This document shows positions 44,742-53,309 of a stretch of 64,000 bases of DNA, one piece after another (the stretch's first letter is position 1; each line of letters opens with the position of its first letter). Under the pieces are notes generated by a model, which ran no database searches, was not told the DNA's origin, and was given only the letters and a program-made list of their open reading frames with translations. Source of the DNA: JANNSX01 sp046348995 (GTDB lineage: Bacteria > Pseudomonadota > Alphaproteobacteria > Rhizobiales > Hyphomicrobiaceae); the NCBI GenBank assembly GCA_046348995.1, contig JAXMDB010000009.1, positions 196,426 through 260,425 of the forward strand. Reading direction: 5' to 3'. Both the position numbers and the translations under genes were made by a program.

Positions 44742-46253
44742 ATGGCCAAGCGCCGCAACCTGACCGAGGCGGCCCTCGCGCTCACCTTCGACGATGTGCT
44801 GCTGAAGCCCGGCCCCTCCGAGGTGATGCCGGCCGAGGTCGATGTCGGCGCGCAGCTGACCCCGACGATCCGCCTCAACATCCCGATCCTGTCGGCTGCC
44901 ATGGATACGGTGACCGAAGCGAGCCTCGCCATCGCCATGGCGCAGTCGGGCGGCATCGGCGTCATCCATCGCAATCTCGCCCCCGACGTGCAGGCCGAGC
45001 ACGTGGCGCAGGTGAAGAAGTTCGAAAGCGGCATGGTCGTCAATCCGGTGACGATCGCGCCCAGCGCCACCTTGGCCGATGCTCTAGCCTTGATGGCGAA
45101 GCACCGCATCTCCGGCATTCCGGTCGTCGAGGAGGCGAAGGGCAAGAACGGGCGCGGCGCGAAGGACGGCAAGCTCGTCGGCATCCTGACCAACCGCGAC
45201 GTCCGCTTCGCCACCAATCTGCAGACGCCCGTCTCCGAGCTCATGACGAAGGAGAAGCTCGTCACCGTGACCGAGACGGTCGACCGGGCGGAGGCGAAAC
45301 GGCTGCTGCATCAACACCGCATCGAGAAGCTGCTCGTCGTCGATGCCAAGTTCCGATGCGTCGGCCTCATCACGGTCAAGGACATCGAGAAGGCGCAGGC
45401 ACATCCCAACGCCTCCAAGGACGCGCAAGGCCGGCTCAGGGCCGCCGCCGCGACCTCGGTCGGCGACGAAGGGTTCATGCGGGCGGAGAAGCTCATCGAC
45501 GCCGGCGTCGATCTCGTCGTCGTCGATACGGCGCACGGCCATTCCAAGCGCGTGCTGGAAGCGGTGACACGGATCAAACGGCTCTCCAATCGGGTCGAGG
45601 TGCTGGCGGGCAACGTCGCGACGGGCGACGGCGTCAAGGCGCTGATCGATGCCGGAGCGGATGCGGTCAAGGTCGGCATCGGGCCGGGCTCGATCTGCAC
45701 GACGCGGATCGTCGCCGGCGTCGGCGTGCCTCAGCTCACCGCCATCATGGATGCGGTGGAGGTCGCCAAGGCCAAGGGCATTCCGGTGGTCGCCGACGGC
45801 GGCATCAAGTTCTCGGGCGACCTTGCCAAGGCGATCGCCGCCGGCGCCGATTGCGCGATGGTCGGCTCGCTCCTGGCCGGCACGGACGAAAGCCCCGGCG
45901 AGGTGTTCCTGTACCAGGGCCGCTCCTACAAGGCGTACCGCGGCATGGGCTCGGTCGGCGCGATGGCGCGCGGCTCGGCCGACCGCTATTTCCAGGCCGA
46001 GGTGAAAGACACGCTGAAGCTCGTCCCCGAGGGCGTCGAGGGTCAGGTGCCCTACAAGGGCCCGCTCGGCTCGGTGCTGCATCAGCTGATCGGGGGCTTG
46101 AGGGCTGCGATGGGCTATGTCGGCGCCGAGAGCATCGAGGCCTTGCACGAGAAAGCTGAGTTCGTCCGCATCACCTCGGCGGGCCTGCGCGAGAGCCACA
46201 CCCATGACGTGACGATCACGCGGGAGAGCCCGAACTATCCGGGCGGGCGGTAG
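44742..46253 (+). CDS. guaB: Inosine-5'-monophosphate dehydrogenase
   Basis: NAD-dependent oxidation of IMP to XMP, the first step to GMP. 503 residues from ATG 44742 with AGGAGCTCCCC upstream. TIM-barrel start LTFDDVLLKPGPSEVMP, two CBS domains at about residues 98-230, the catalytic Cys loop GIGPGSICTTRIVAGVG, the finger DGGIKFSGDLAKA and the flap Arg/Tyr region SYKAYRGMGSVGAM. MAPEG and rsmB genes follow closely. guaA is about 7 kb downstream beyond an accessory cluster. Confidence 0.98.
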   Translation: MAKRRNLTEAALALTFDDVLLKPGPSEVMPAEVDVGAQLTPTIRLNIPILSAAMDTVTEASLAIAMAQSGGIGVIHRNLAPDVQAEHVAQVKKFESGMVVNPVTIAPSATLADALALMAKHRISGIPVVEEAKGKNGRGAKDGKLVGILTNRDVRFATNLQTPVSELMTKEKLVTVTETVDRAEAKRLLHQHRIEKLLVVDAKFRCVGLITVKDIEKAQAHPNASKDAQGRLRAAAATSVGDEGFMRAEKLIDAGVDLVVVDTAHGHSKRVLEAVTRIKRLSNRVEVLAGNVATGDGVKALIDAGADAVKVGIGPGSICTTRIVAGVGVPQLTAIMDAVEVAKAKGIPVVADGGIKFSGDLAKAIAAGADCAMVGSLLAGTDESPGEVFLYQGRSYKAYRGMGSVGAMARGSADRYFQAEVKDTLKLVPEGVEGQVPYKGPLGSVLHQLIGGLRAAMGYVGAESIEALHEKAEFVRITSAGLRESHTHDVTITRESPNYPGGR

Positions 46254-46259
46254 AGCAGG

Positions 46260-46688
46260 ATGACCGACATATCGATCCTGCTGCCGGTCTTCGCGCAAGT
46301 CGCGCTGACGTTTGCGCTGGGTATTTGGCTGGCCGCGGCGCGCTATGGGGCAGTCCGGGCGGGCACCTCGCGCGTCCGGGATATCGCCCTTGGACAACCA
46401 GCTTGGCCGGCGCGAGTCATTCAGATCGCCAACTGCTTTGCCAATCAGTTCGAGATGCCGGTGCTCTTCTACGTGCTGGCAGTGCTGGTGGTGCTGACCG
46501 GCACGAGCGATGGCGTCATGATTGGATTGGCTTGGGGGTTCGTGACGCTGCGCGTCGTGCATGCCGCGATCCATACAACCCGCAATGATGTGCGATATCG
46601 CTTTTATGTTTTCCTCGCCGGCAGCGGCTTGCTTGCGATCATGTGGCTGATCTTGGGCGTGCGCACGCTCGCGAGTGGCGGCCCATGA
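46260..46688 (+). CDS. MAPEG family membrane protein
   Basis: 142 residues with four hydrophobic helices. The segment IANCFANQFEMPVLFYVL is the typical MAPEG helix-2 motif. The superfamily includes eicosanoid and glutathione-dependent enzymes; bacterial members with this pattern are mostly uncharacterised. It starts six bases after the guaB stop and its stop overlaps the rsmB start (ATGA), so it belongs to the guaB-rsmB transcription unit. Confidence 0.88.
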   Translation: MTDISILLPVFAQVALTFALGIWLAAARYGAVRAGTSRVRDIALGQPAWPARVIQIANCFANQFEMPVLFYVLAVLVVLTGTSDGVMIGLAWGFVTLRVVHAAIHTTRNDVRYRFYVFLAGSGLLAIMWLILGVRTLASGGP

Positions 46689-47977
46689 GACCCCCCGGAC
46701 GCCTCTCCGCCGCCATCGAGGTGCTGACCGACATTCTCGAGCGGCATCGGCCGACATCGGATGCCCTCGCCGACTGGGGCAAGGCGCATCGGTTCGCCGG
46801 TGCGGGGGATAGGGCCGCCATCGGCAATCTCGTCTATGACGCACTTCGCCGGAAGGCGTCCGCGGCGGCGCAGATGGGGGCCGACATGCCGCGTGCCATC
46901 GCATTGGCCACGGCTGGCATGGCCTGGAGCCTCAATGTCGAGGAGGTGATGGCGCTCGCCGACGGCAGCGAGCACGCGCCATCCGCCATCACAGACGACG
47001 AGCGCGCTGGGCTCAGCACCCCCGTCCTCGAGGGCATCCCCGAGCATGCGCTGGCCGATGTCCCGGCTTGGGCCTGGCCTGCCTTCCAGCGCACTTTCGG
47101 CGAGGAGGCCGTCGTTGCCGGCCGGGCCATGGCCGAGCGGGCGCCGGCGGATCTGCGCGTCAACACGCTGAAATCGACCGTCGAGAAGGTCGAGAAGGCC
47201 CTGAAACCGTTCGACCCCGTCAGAACGCCGCTCTCGCCGACGGGACTACGCGTGCCCGCGCCGGCCGGACCAGGCCGCACCCCCAACCTGCTCGTCGAAG
47301 CGGCTTTCCAAGCCGGCTGGTTCGAGATCCAGGACGAGGGCTCGCAAATCGCGGCGCGGCTCGCCTACGCAGCCCACCCACACGGCGGACAGGTGCTCGA
47401 TCTGTGTGCGGGCGGTGGCGGCAAGTCGCTGGCGCTGGCGGCGCTCAAGGAGAACCGCGGGCAAATCTATGCCTATGATTCCGACAAACACCGGCTGGCG
47501 CCGATCTACCAGCGGCTGAAGCGAGCCAATGTCCGCAACGTGCAGATCCGCGCTCCCGGTCCCGGCGCCCTCGACGACCTCAAGGGAAAGCTCGACCTGG
47601 TTCTCGTGGATGCACCGTGCTCGGGGACGGGCACGTGGCGACGACGTCCCGACGCCAAATGGCGGCTGACGCCGGAGGCGGTTCAGCGCCGCATCGCCGA
47701 GCAGCGCGCGATCCTGGACGAGGCCTTGACCTATCTGAAGCCCGGCGGCGCGCTCGTCTACGTCACCTGCTCGGTGCTGCCGGAAGAGAACGGCGACCAG
47801 ATCGATGCGCTGCAGGCCCGAGCCCCGGATGTCGCCCCCATCGACTTGGCGGCCCTCTGGCCCGCCGTCTCGCCCCACGAGGCACCGGCAGGACTCGCGA
47901 ACGGCCGCCTCCAGCTCAGCCCCCATCGCGACGGCACCGACGGCTTTTTCGTTGCGGCCTTCCGGCGCGCGAAGTAA
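46685..47977 (+). CDS. RsmB-family rRNA (cytosine-5) methyltransferase
   Basis: 430 residues from ATG 46685, overlapping the MAPEG stop. An N-terminal NusB-like helical part (IEVLTDILERHRPTSDALADWG) is followed by the NOL1/NOP2/sun catalytic domain: VLDLCAGGGGKSLALAALK, LVDAPCSGTGTWRRRPD (motif IV Cys) and LVYVTCSVLPEENGDQ (motif VI catalytic Cys). The likely product is m5C967 of 16S rRNA, though close paralogues modify other sites. Confidence 0.93.
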   Translation: MRPPGRLSAAIEVLTDILERHRPTSDALADWGKAHRFAGAGDRAAIGNLVYDALRRKASAAAQMGADMPRAIALATAGMAWSLNVEEVMALADGSEHAPSAITDDERAGLSTPVLEGIPEHALADVPAWAWPAFQRTFGEEAVVAGRAMAERAPADLRVNTLKSTVEKVEKALKPFDPVRTPLSPTGLRVPAPAGPGRTPNLLVEAAFQAGWFEIQDEGSQIAARLAYAAHPHGGQVLDLCAGGGGKSLALAALKENRGQIYAYDSDKHRLAPIYQRLKRANVRNVQIRAPGPGALDDLKGKLDLVLVDAPCSGTGTWRRRPDAKWRLTPEAVQRRIAEQRAILDEALTYLKPGGALVYVTCSVLPEENGDQIDALQARAPDVAPIDLAALWPAVSPHEAPAGLANGRLQLSPHRDGTDGFFVAAFRRAK

Positions 47978-48058
47978 GAGCCAAAGAGTGCGGTGCCAAC
48001 TGAACTTTTGGGACCGCCCGAGCGTACTGGTGTCGAACGGCACCGTGAGGAGCTTCGC

Positions 48059-48550
48059 ATGACGGACAATACGGCCATGACCCCACCCTTCAACGGTGCC
48101 GCCATGGCGCTGGGCGCCACGGTGTTCATCGGTCTGACGCTGGCGGCAGCCTACTCGGGTAGCCAATTCATGGCGGGCGACTGGTACGAGACGCTGGCGA
48201 AGCCGTCGTGGACGCCGCCGAATTGGGTGTTCGGTCCCGCATGGGGGCTGCTCTACATCCTGATTGCGGCGGCGGGCTTCGTCGCCTGGTGGCGGGGCGC
48301 GGGCTCGGCCGCGATCGCGACCTGGGTGCTCGCCATCGTGCTCAATGGTCTGTGGTCCCCGGTTTTCTTCGGTGCCGAGCAGCCCTTGGCAGGCCTCGTG
48401 GTCATCGGCCTCATGTGGCTCGCGATCGTGCTGTTCATAGCGAGAACCTGGACGAAGGCGCGCGGCGCCGCTTGGCTGTTCGTCCCCTACCTTCTCTGGG
48501 TCAGCTACGCGCTGTCGTTGAACGCTGGTATTGTTGTGCTCAACGGCTGA
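48059..48550 (+). CDS. TspO/MBR family protein
   Basis: 163 residues from ATG 48059 with GAGGAGC upstream. Five transmembrane helices with the family signatures WYETLAKPSWTPPNWVFGPAW (given here from position about 40 as WYETLAKPSWTPPNW) and LNGLWSPVFFG, WVSYALSLN. TspO binds and degrades tetrapyrroles such as protoporphyrin IX and senses oxidative stress. In Rhodobacter it modulates photosynthesis genes. It lies between rsmB and the ATP-grasp cluster and could belong to either or be independent. Confidence 0.94.
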   Translation: MTDNTAMTPPFNGAAMALGATVFIGLTLAAAYSGSQFMAGDWYETLAKPSWTPPNWVFGPAWGLLYILIAAAGFVAWWRGAGSAAIATWVLAIVLNGLWSPVFFGAEQPLAGLVVIGLMWLAIVLFIARTWTKARGAAWLFVPYLLWVSYALSLNAGIVVLNG

Positions 48551-48831
48551 AGGTTCCGTCTGGCAAAAAATGTGTCGACGATCTCGATCTCTTCTTGAAA
48601 TCGGCGAACCGATGGAACATGTATCCGCCGCTTCGGCTCTTCATGGATCGGCGAATGGTCGCCGGGAGATGGCCGGAGACGGAGACCACAGCGTCCGATG
48701 AAACAGCTCGTTGGCGAGTCCGCCGAGCCTCCGAGTAGCCCTCAGGGCAGGGCAACTCAACACTCTCACCAACACTATCTGACCGACACACGGCCTCTTC
48801 AGTGCAGCACCGCTCCTGGAGGGTCGGCCTG
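48551..48831. other. Intergenic region before the ATP-grasp/HDAC cluster
   Basis: 281 bases with no gene. The last part, CTGGAGGGTCGGCCTG, supplies the ribosome site of the first ATP-grasp gene, so the cluster's promoter should lie here. I can see no clear dyad or sigma-factor motif that I would defend. Confidence 0.5.
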
Positions 48832-49842
48832 ATGCGCCTAGGCTTCGTCTACGACTGGCGAGACGAGTATCTCGCCATGGGCTTCACCGCCGAGCAGGTG
48901 GTCGAGTTCGATACGCAGGCGACCATCGATGCCATCGCACAAGGCCTCGAGAGCCTCGGCCACGATGTCGAGCGCGTCGGGCACGGCCGCAAGCTCGCCC
49001 AGCGCCTGGCGGCGGGGCACCGCTTCGATCTCGTCTTCTCGATCGCCGAAGGCGTCCGGGGCCGCTCGCGCGAGGCGCAAGTGCCGGCGCTGTGCGAGCT
49101 GTTCGATCAGCCCTTCGTCTTCTCCGACACGCTGACGATGGCTGCCGCCCTCGACAAGGGCGTCGCCAAACGCCTCGTGCGCGACGCCGGCGTGCCGACG
49201 GCGCCGTTCCTCGTCATCGAGACCGGCAAGGAGGATCTTTCCGGCTGGCGGCACTATCCGGCGTTCGTCAAGCCGATCGCGGAGGGAACCGGCAAAGGCT
49301 GCGAGCTCGCCTCGAAGGTCGAGAGCCCGCCGGCGCTGCGCAATGCCGCTCAAGCCCTCGTCCATCGCTTCAAGCAGCCGGCGCTCGTCGAAGCCTTTCT
49401 GCCCGGCCGCGAGTTCACCGTCGGCATTCTCGGCAACGGCGAGGCGGCGCGCGTCATCGGCGTCATGGAGATCCGCATGAAGGCGGACGCCGATCAGGGC
49501 GTCTACTCCATGCGCAACAAGGAGGAGAGCGAGCGGCTGGTGTCCTACACCAAGGCCGACGACGCCGAGGCGTGGATCGCCGCCGAGCGGGCTCTGCAGG
49601 CTTACCGGGCGCTCGGATGCCTCGACACCTGCCGCCTCGATTTCCGCTCGGATGCGGCCGGCCAGCCGGTCTTTATCGAGGCGAACCCGATCGCGGGGCT
49701 CCACCCGACGCACTCTGACCTGCCGATGCTCGCGACCATGAGTGGGATGACCTATCCCGAGCTTCTCGACGGCATCGTCTCGGCCGCGGCCGCCCGCTAT
49801 GGCCTCGCCGCGCAGAAGCGACGCCGGCAGAAGGCGCGCTAA
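48832..49842 (+). CDS. ATP-grasp ligase, D-Ala-D-Ala-ligase-like (first of pair)
   Basis: 336 residues from ATG 48832 (MRLGFVYDWRDEYLAMGF) with GGAGG upstream. Ddl-like ATP-grasp fold: N-terminal domain with LVFSIAEGVRGRSREAQ (near 68-84), ATP-binding FVKPIAEGTGKG (145-156), LVEAFLPGREFTVGIL (185-200), and the metal-binding end RLDFR (Asp270) with VFIEANPIAGLHP (Glu283, Asn285) and HSDLP. Such enzymes join a carboxylate to an amine through an acyl phosphate. Not the housekeeping Ddl, since it lies outside a mur/ddl/fts cluster. Four bases separate it from the second ligase. Confidence 0.9.
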   Translation: MRLGFVYDWRDEYLAMGFTAEQVVEFDTQATIDAIAQGLESLGHDVERVGHGRKLAQRLAAGHRFDLVFSIAEGVRGRSREAQVPALCELFDQPFVFSDTLTMAAALDKGVAKRLVRDAGVPTAPFLVIETGKEDLSGWRHYPAFVKPIAEGTGKGCELASKVESPPALRNAAQALVHRFKQPALVEAFLPGREFTVGILGNGEAARVIGVMEIRMKADADQGVYSMRNKEESERLVSYTKADDAEAWIAAERALQAYRALGCLDTCRLDFRSDAAGQPVFIEANPIAGLHPTHSDLPMLATMSGMTYPELLDGIVSAAAARYGLAAQKRRRQKAR

Positions 49843-49845
49843 AGC

Positions 49846-50898
49846 ATGGGCGAGAAACATTTCGTTCCGATCATCCACGGGGCGACGGCCGAGCGGCCCG
49901 ACGAGATCGACACGCTGCTCGCCGCAAAGGCCGTCGCCGCATCGTTGAGACGCCTCGGTTTCAAAACCGAGGTCGTCCGGGTGGGGCTCGATTTGAGACC
50001 GCTGTCACGGCTCGCGGCCAAGGAGCCTTACGCCGTCTTCAACCTCGTCGAGGCGCTGACGGCCGATGTCCGGATGGCGAGCGTCGTGCCGGCCGTGCTC
50101 GAGCGCTTCGGGCTCGCCTACACCGGCGCGAGCTTCGATGCGCTGGCGGCGACCGTCTCCAAGCTACGCGTGAAGCTCCTGCTCAAGGAAGCGGGTTTGC
50201 CGACGCCCGCATGGTCGGAACGTGGCGACGGTCTCGATCCGGATGGCCCTGTGCTCGTCAAGTCCGTCGACGAGCACGCCTCCGTCGGCATCGACGCGAT
50301 GTCGGTAGTGCCAGGGCGCGCCGCCAGAAGCGAAATATTGCGGCGCGAGGCCGAGTTCGGCGGCCGGTTCTTCGCCGAGGGCTATGTCGAGGGTCGCGAG
50401 TTCAACATTTCGCTGCTCGAAGGGCCGGCAGGTCCCGTCGTGCTTCCGATCCCCGAAATCCTCTTCGAGGGCTTCGCGGCGAGCCGGCCGCAGATCGTCG
50501 ACTACGAGGCGAAGTGGATCGAGGACAGCCACGCCTACAACAACACCCCGCGCCACTTCGGCATCGAGGCACGCGAGCCTAAGCTCGCGCAACGCCTGGC
50601 CGAGGCTTGCCGGTCGGCCTGGCGGGTCGTGGGCCTCGCGGGCTATGCGCGCATCGATCTGCGGGTCGGCGCCGATGGTGAGCCCCAGGTCATCGACATC
50701 AACACCAATCCCTGCATCACACCGGACGCAGGGTTCGCCGCAGCGGGAAGCGAGGCAGGCATCGGCTATGACGGTCTGATCGCCCGCATCGTCGCCGCAG
50801 CTGTCGCCAGGCCCCGCCGTGGACCTCTCCCTATTGGCACCGCCGCCGATGTACAACCTCGACACGCCGGTGCGACCAGCCCCGCGCCCAGGGTGTGA
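49846..50898 (+). CDS. ATP-grasp ligase, D-Ala-D-Ala-ligase-like (second of pair)
   Basis: 350 residues. Opens MGEKHFVPIIHGATAERPDE, then YAVFNLVEALTADVRMAS, GLAYTGASFDALAATVSK and the nucleotide site VLVKSVDEHASVGID (137-150) with FAEGYVEGREFNISLLEG. The metal ligands are in ARIDLRV (Asp271) and QVIDINTNPC (Asp284, Asn286), with Asp replacing the usual Glu. A large insert, YEAKWIEDSHAYNNTPRHF, is typical of peptide-ligase ATP-grasps. It clearly differs in sequence from the first ligase, which suggests two successive ligations or two different acceptors. 28 bases precede the GNAT-HDAC-GNAT gene. Confidence 0.9.
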   Translation: MGEKHFVPIIHGATAERPDEIDTLLAAKAVAASLRRLGFKTEVVRVGLDLRPLSRLAAKEPYAVFNLVEALTADVRMASVVPAVLERFGLAYTGASFDALAATVSKLRVKLLLKEAGLPTPAWSERGDGLDPDGPVLVKSVDEHASVGIDAMSVVPGRAARSEILRREAEFGGRFFAEGYVEGREFNISLLEGPAGPVVLPIPEILFEGFAASRPQIVDYEAKWIEDSHAYNNTPRHFGIEAREPKLAQRLAEACRSAWRVVGLAGYARIDLRVGADGEPQVIDINTNPCITPDAGFAAAGSEAGIGYDGLIARIVAAAVARPRRGPLPIGTAADVQPRHAGATSPAPRV

Positions 50899-50926
50899 CA
50901 TGGCGATTTTCGGCTAAGCTTGCGCC

Positions 50927-53209
50927 ATGGCCGATACACTCACCCGCATCCGCAAGGTCGAGGACGACACGGCACCTGCCAACCGGCAGGCGATCGCCGA
51001 TACACAAGCACTGCTGCGGCAGCAGTTTCGTGGGCTCTCCGACGAGGATATCGCGGCGCTGCCCGACCAGCTCCGCAATCCCTTGAAGCACCGCTTCGTC
51101 GCGCGCTTGTTCGTCGCCGAGAATATTCGCGAGAAGCTGCTCGGCATGGCGCTGCTGCTCTACGCGCCTGATCTGCGCTTTTGCTACCTCGAGCTCATTA
51201 CCTCGGCTCCTGGCGGGACCGGGCGGGGTATCGGAGCCGCCCTCTACGAGCGGGTCCGCGAGGAGGCGATGGCGCTGGGCGCGAGCGGCCTTTATCTCGA
51301 ATGCCTGCCCGACGATCCGCATCTCAGCCCCGATCCGCACATCCGCGCCGCCAACATCAAGCGCTTGCGCTTCTACGAGCGGTTCGATGCTCGCCCGATC
51401 GCAAACACGCTCTTCGAGACGCCGGTCGTCCCCGGCACCTTCGATCCGCCGTACCTCGTCTACGATCGCCTCGGCACCGGCGGCCCGCCCTCGCGTGACG
51501 AGGTGCGGCAGGTGATGCGGGCGATCCTCGAGCGAAAATACGTTCTGCCAGCCGAGTACACCGAGATGGTCGTCGCCTCGGTCACCGACGATCCCGTGCG
51601 CTTGCGCGAGCCGCGCTACGTGAAGCGCCGGGAGACGGCCGCCGCACCAGCGACGACGGCGCCACCGGTCAAGCTCGTGCTCAACAACGAGCACGACATC
51701 CACCACGTCAGCGACCGCGGCTACGTCGAGGCGCCGGTGCGCATCCGTGCCATTCTCTCCGAGCTCGAGAGCTCCGGGCTGTTCGATCGCGTGCCGCCGC
51801 GGCGCTATTCCGATCGCTACATCACGGCCGTCCACGACGCCAAGCTCGTCGACTACATCCGGCGCGCCTCGATCCTCGCGGGCAAGAAGAAATCGATCTA
51901 TCCGTATGTCTTCCCGGTGCGCAACGTCACGCGGCCGCCCAAGGATCAGACGGTGCTGGCCGGCTACTACTGCATCGATACCTTCACGCCGCTGAACGAG
52001 AACGCCTATCTCGCCGCCCGCCGGGCCGTCGACTGCTCGATGACGGCGGCCGATCTCGTGCTCGGCGGCGCGCCCATCGCCTATGCGCTCGTCAGGCCCC
52101 CGGGCCATCACGCCGAGCGGCAGGTGTTCGGCGGCTTCTGCTACTTCTGCAACGCGGCGATCGCGGCCGAGCATCTCTCCCGCTATGGCCGCGTCGCCAT
52201 CCTCGACATCGACTATCACCACGGCAATGGTCAGCAGGACATCTTCTACGAGCGCGCCGACGTGCTAACGGTCTCGATCCACGGCGATCCGAGCTTTGCC
52301 TATCCCTACTTCACGGGCTTCAGGGACGAGCGAGGCCGGGCAGCGGGACAGGGCTTCAACATCAACATGCCGCTCGCCGAGACGATTGCGCCAGCCGAGT
52401 ATCGGACCGCGCTGGTCGAGGCCCTGGGCAAGGTCAGGAGCTTCAATCCCGCCTACCTCATCGTCGCGGCGGGGTTCGACACGGCCAAAGGCGATCCGAC
52501 CGGGACTTGGGCGAACGAGTCTCGTGACTTCTTCCGGATGGGCCGGCTCATCGGCACGGTCGGCTATCCAACGCTCGTCGTGCAGGAGGGCGGGTATCGC
52601 ATTCGGACGCTCGGCGCGAACGTGCGCAACTTCTTCTCGGGGCTCGTGCGCGGACAGGCGGATGCCCACAAGACGGCGCAAAAACAGAACAAGCGCATGC
52701 CCGTGCGGCCCACGCACCGGACCAAGCCCAACAGCCCGATCCTGAGAACCGCCGTTACGTCCGCCGATGTCGCGGCCGTTCGCACGCTCGTCGAGAGGAC
52801 GGGCTTCTTCACCGACGAGGAAGCGGACATCGCCGCTGAGCTCGTGGAGGAGCGGCTGAAGCGCGGCGAAGCTTCCGGCTACAACTTCATCCTGGCCGAC
52901 ATCGACGGCGTTCTCGCCGGCTACACCTGCTATGGCCCGATCGCCGGCGCCGAGCGCGCGCACGACCTCTACTGGATCGCCGTCGAGCCGCAGCGTCAGG
53001 GTGGGGGCTTGGGCAAGCTACTCGTCGCCGAGACGGAGACCGCCCTTCGGGCGCTCGGGGCCACCCGCTATTTCGCCGAGACCTCGTCGACGGAACGATA
53101 CGCGCCGACGCGCAGCTTCTACGTCCGCTCAGGCTTCCACGAGGTTGCCAACATCGCCGACTTCTACCGGGCCGGCGACGGCAAGGTCGTCTACGAGAAG
53201 CGGCTGTAA
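50927..53209 (+). CDS. Three-domain GNAT - histone-deacetylase-like amidohydrolase - GNAT protein
   Basis: 760 residues. Residues 1-180 form a GNAT acetyltransferase-like domain with GGTGRGIGAALYERV (96-110) as the acetyl-CoA loop. Residues about 248-580 are a class II HDAC/acetylpolyamine amidohydrolase domain with the His394-His395 pair (PPGHHAER), zinc ligands Asp429 and His431 (DIDYHHGNG), Asp518 (GFDTAKGDP) and Tyr557 (EGGYR), all intact. A basic linker follows. Residues about 605-760 form a second GNAT with VEPQRQGGGLGKLLVAE (687-703). One polypeptide can thus add and remove acetyl groups. It is the third gene of the ATP-grasp cluster. The substrate is unknown. Confidence 0.92.
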   Translation: MADTLTRIRKVEDDTAPANRQAIADTQALLRQQFRGLSDEDIAALPDQLRNPLKHRFVARLFVAENIREKLLGMALLLYAPDLRFCYLELITSAPGGTGRGIGAALYERVREEAMALGASGLYLECLPDDPHLSPDPHIRAANIKRLRFYERFDARPIANTLFETPVVPGTFDPPYLVYDRLGTGGPPSRDEVRQVMRAILERKYVLPAEYTEMVVASVTDDPVRLREPRYVKRRETAAAPATTAPPVKLVLNNEHDIHHVSDRGYVEAPVRIRAILSELESSGLFDRVPPRRYSDRYITAVHDAKLVDYIRRASILAGKKKSIYPYVFPVRNVTRPPKDQTVLAGYYCIDTFTPLNENAYLAARRAVDCSMTAADLVLGGAPIAYALVRPPGHHAERQVFGGFCYFCNAAIAAEHLSRYGRVAILDIDYHHGNGQQDIFYERADVLTVSIHGDPSFAYPYFTGFRDERGRAAGQGFNINMPLAETIAPAEYRTALVEALGKVRSFNPAYLIVAAGFDTAKGDPTGTWANESRDFFRMGRLIGTVGYPTLVVQEGGYRIRTLGANVRNFFSGLVRGQADAHKTAQKQNKRMPVRPTHRTKPNSPILRTAVTSADVAAVRTLVERTGFFTDEEADIAAELVEERLKRGEASGYNFILADIDGVLAGYTCYGPIAGAERAHDLYWIAVEPQRQGGGLGKLLVAETETALRALGATRYFAETSSTERYAPTRSFYVRSGFHEVANIADFYRAGDGKVVYEKRL

Positions 53210-53309
53210 GACCTCAGGATATCGAGCGAAGCGGCAACAGGGCGGCTTGACGCCCCTCACGTCCGATGGTCTACCGCCTCTGGTCCCGATGCTCTCTCCC
53301 GGAGACCCC

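Noticed and set aside
45084..46904. Long minus-strand open frame opposite guaB, MAPEG and rsmB
   Set aside because: It spans three well-supported genes on the other strand and has shadow composition.
48832..50898. Housekeeping D-Ala-D-Ala ligase (ddl) call for the ATP-grasp genes
   Set aside because: They lie outside any mur/fts cluster, occur as a divergent pair, and are joined to a GNAT-HDAC-GNAT gene.
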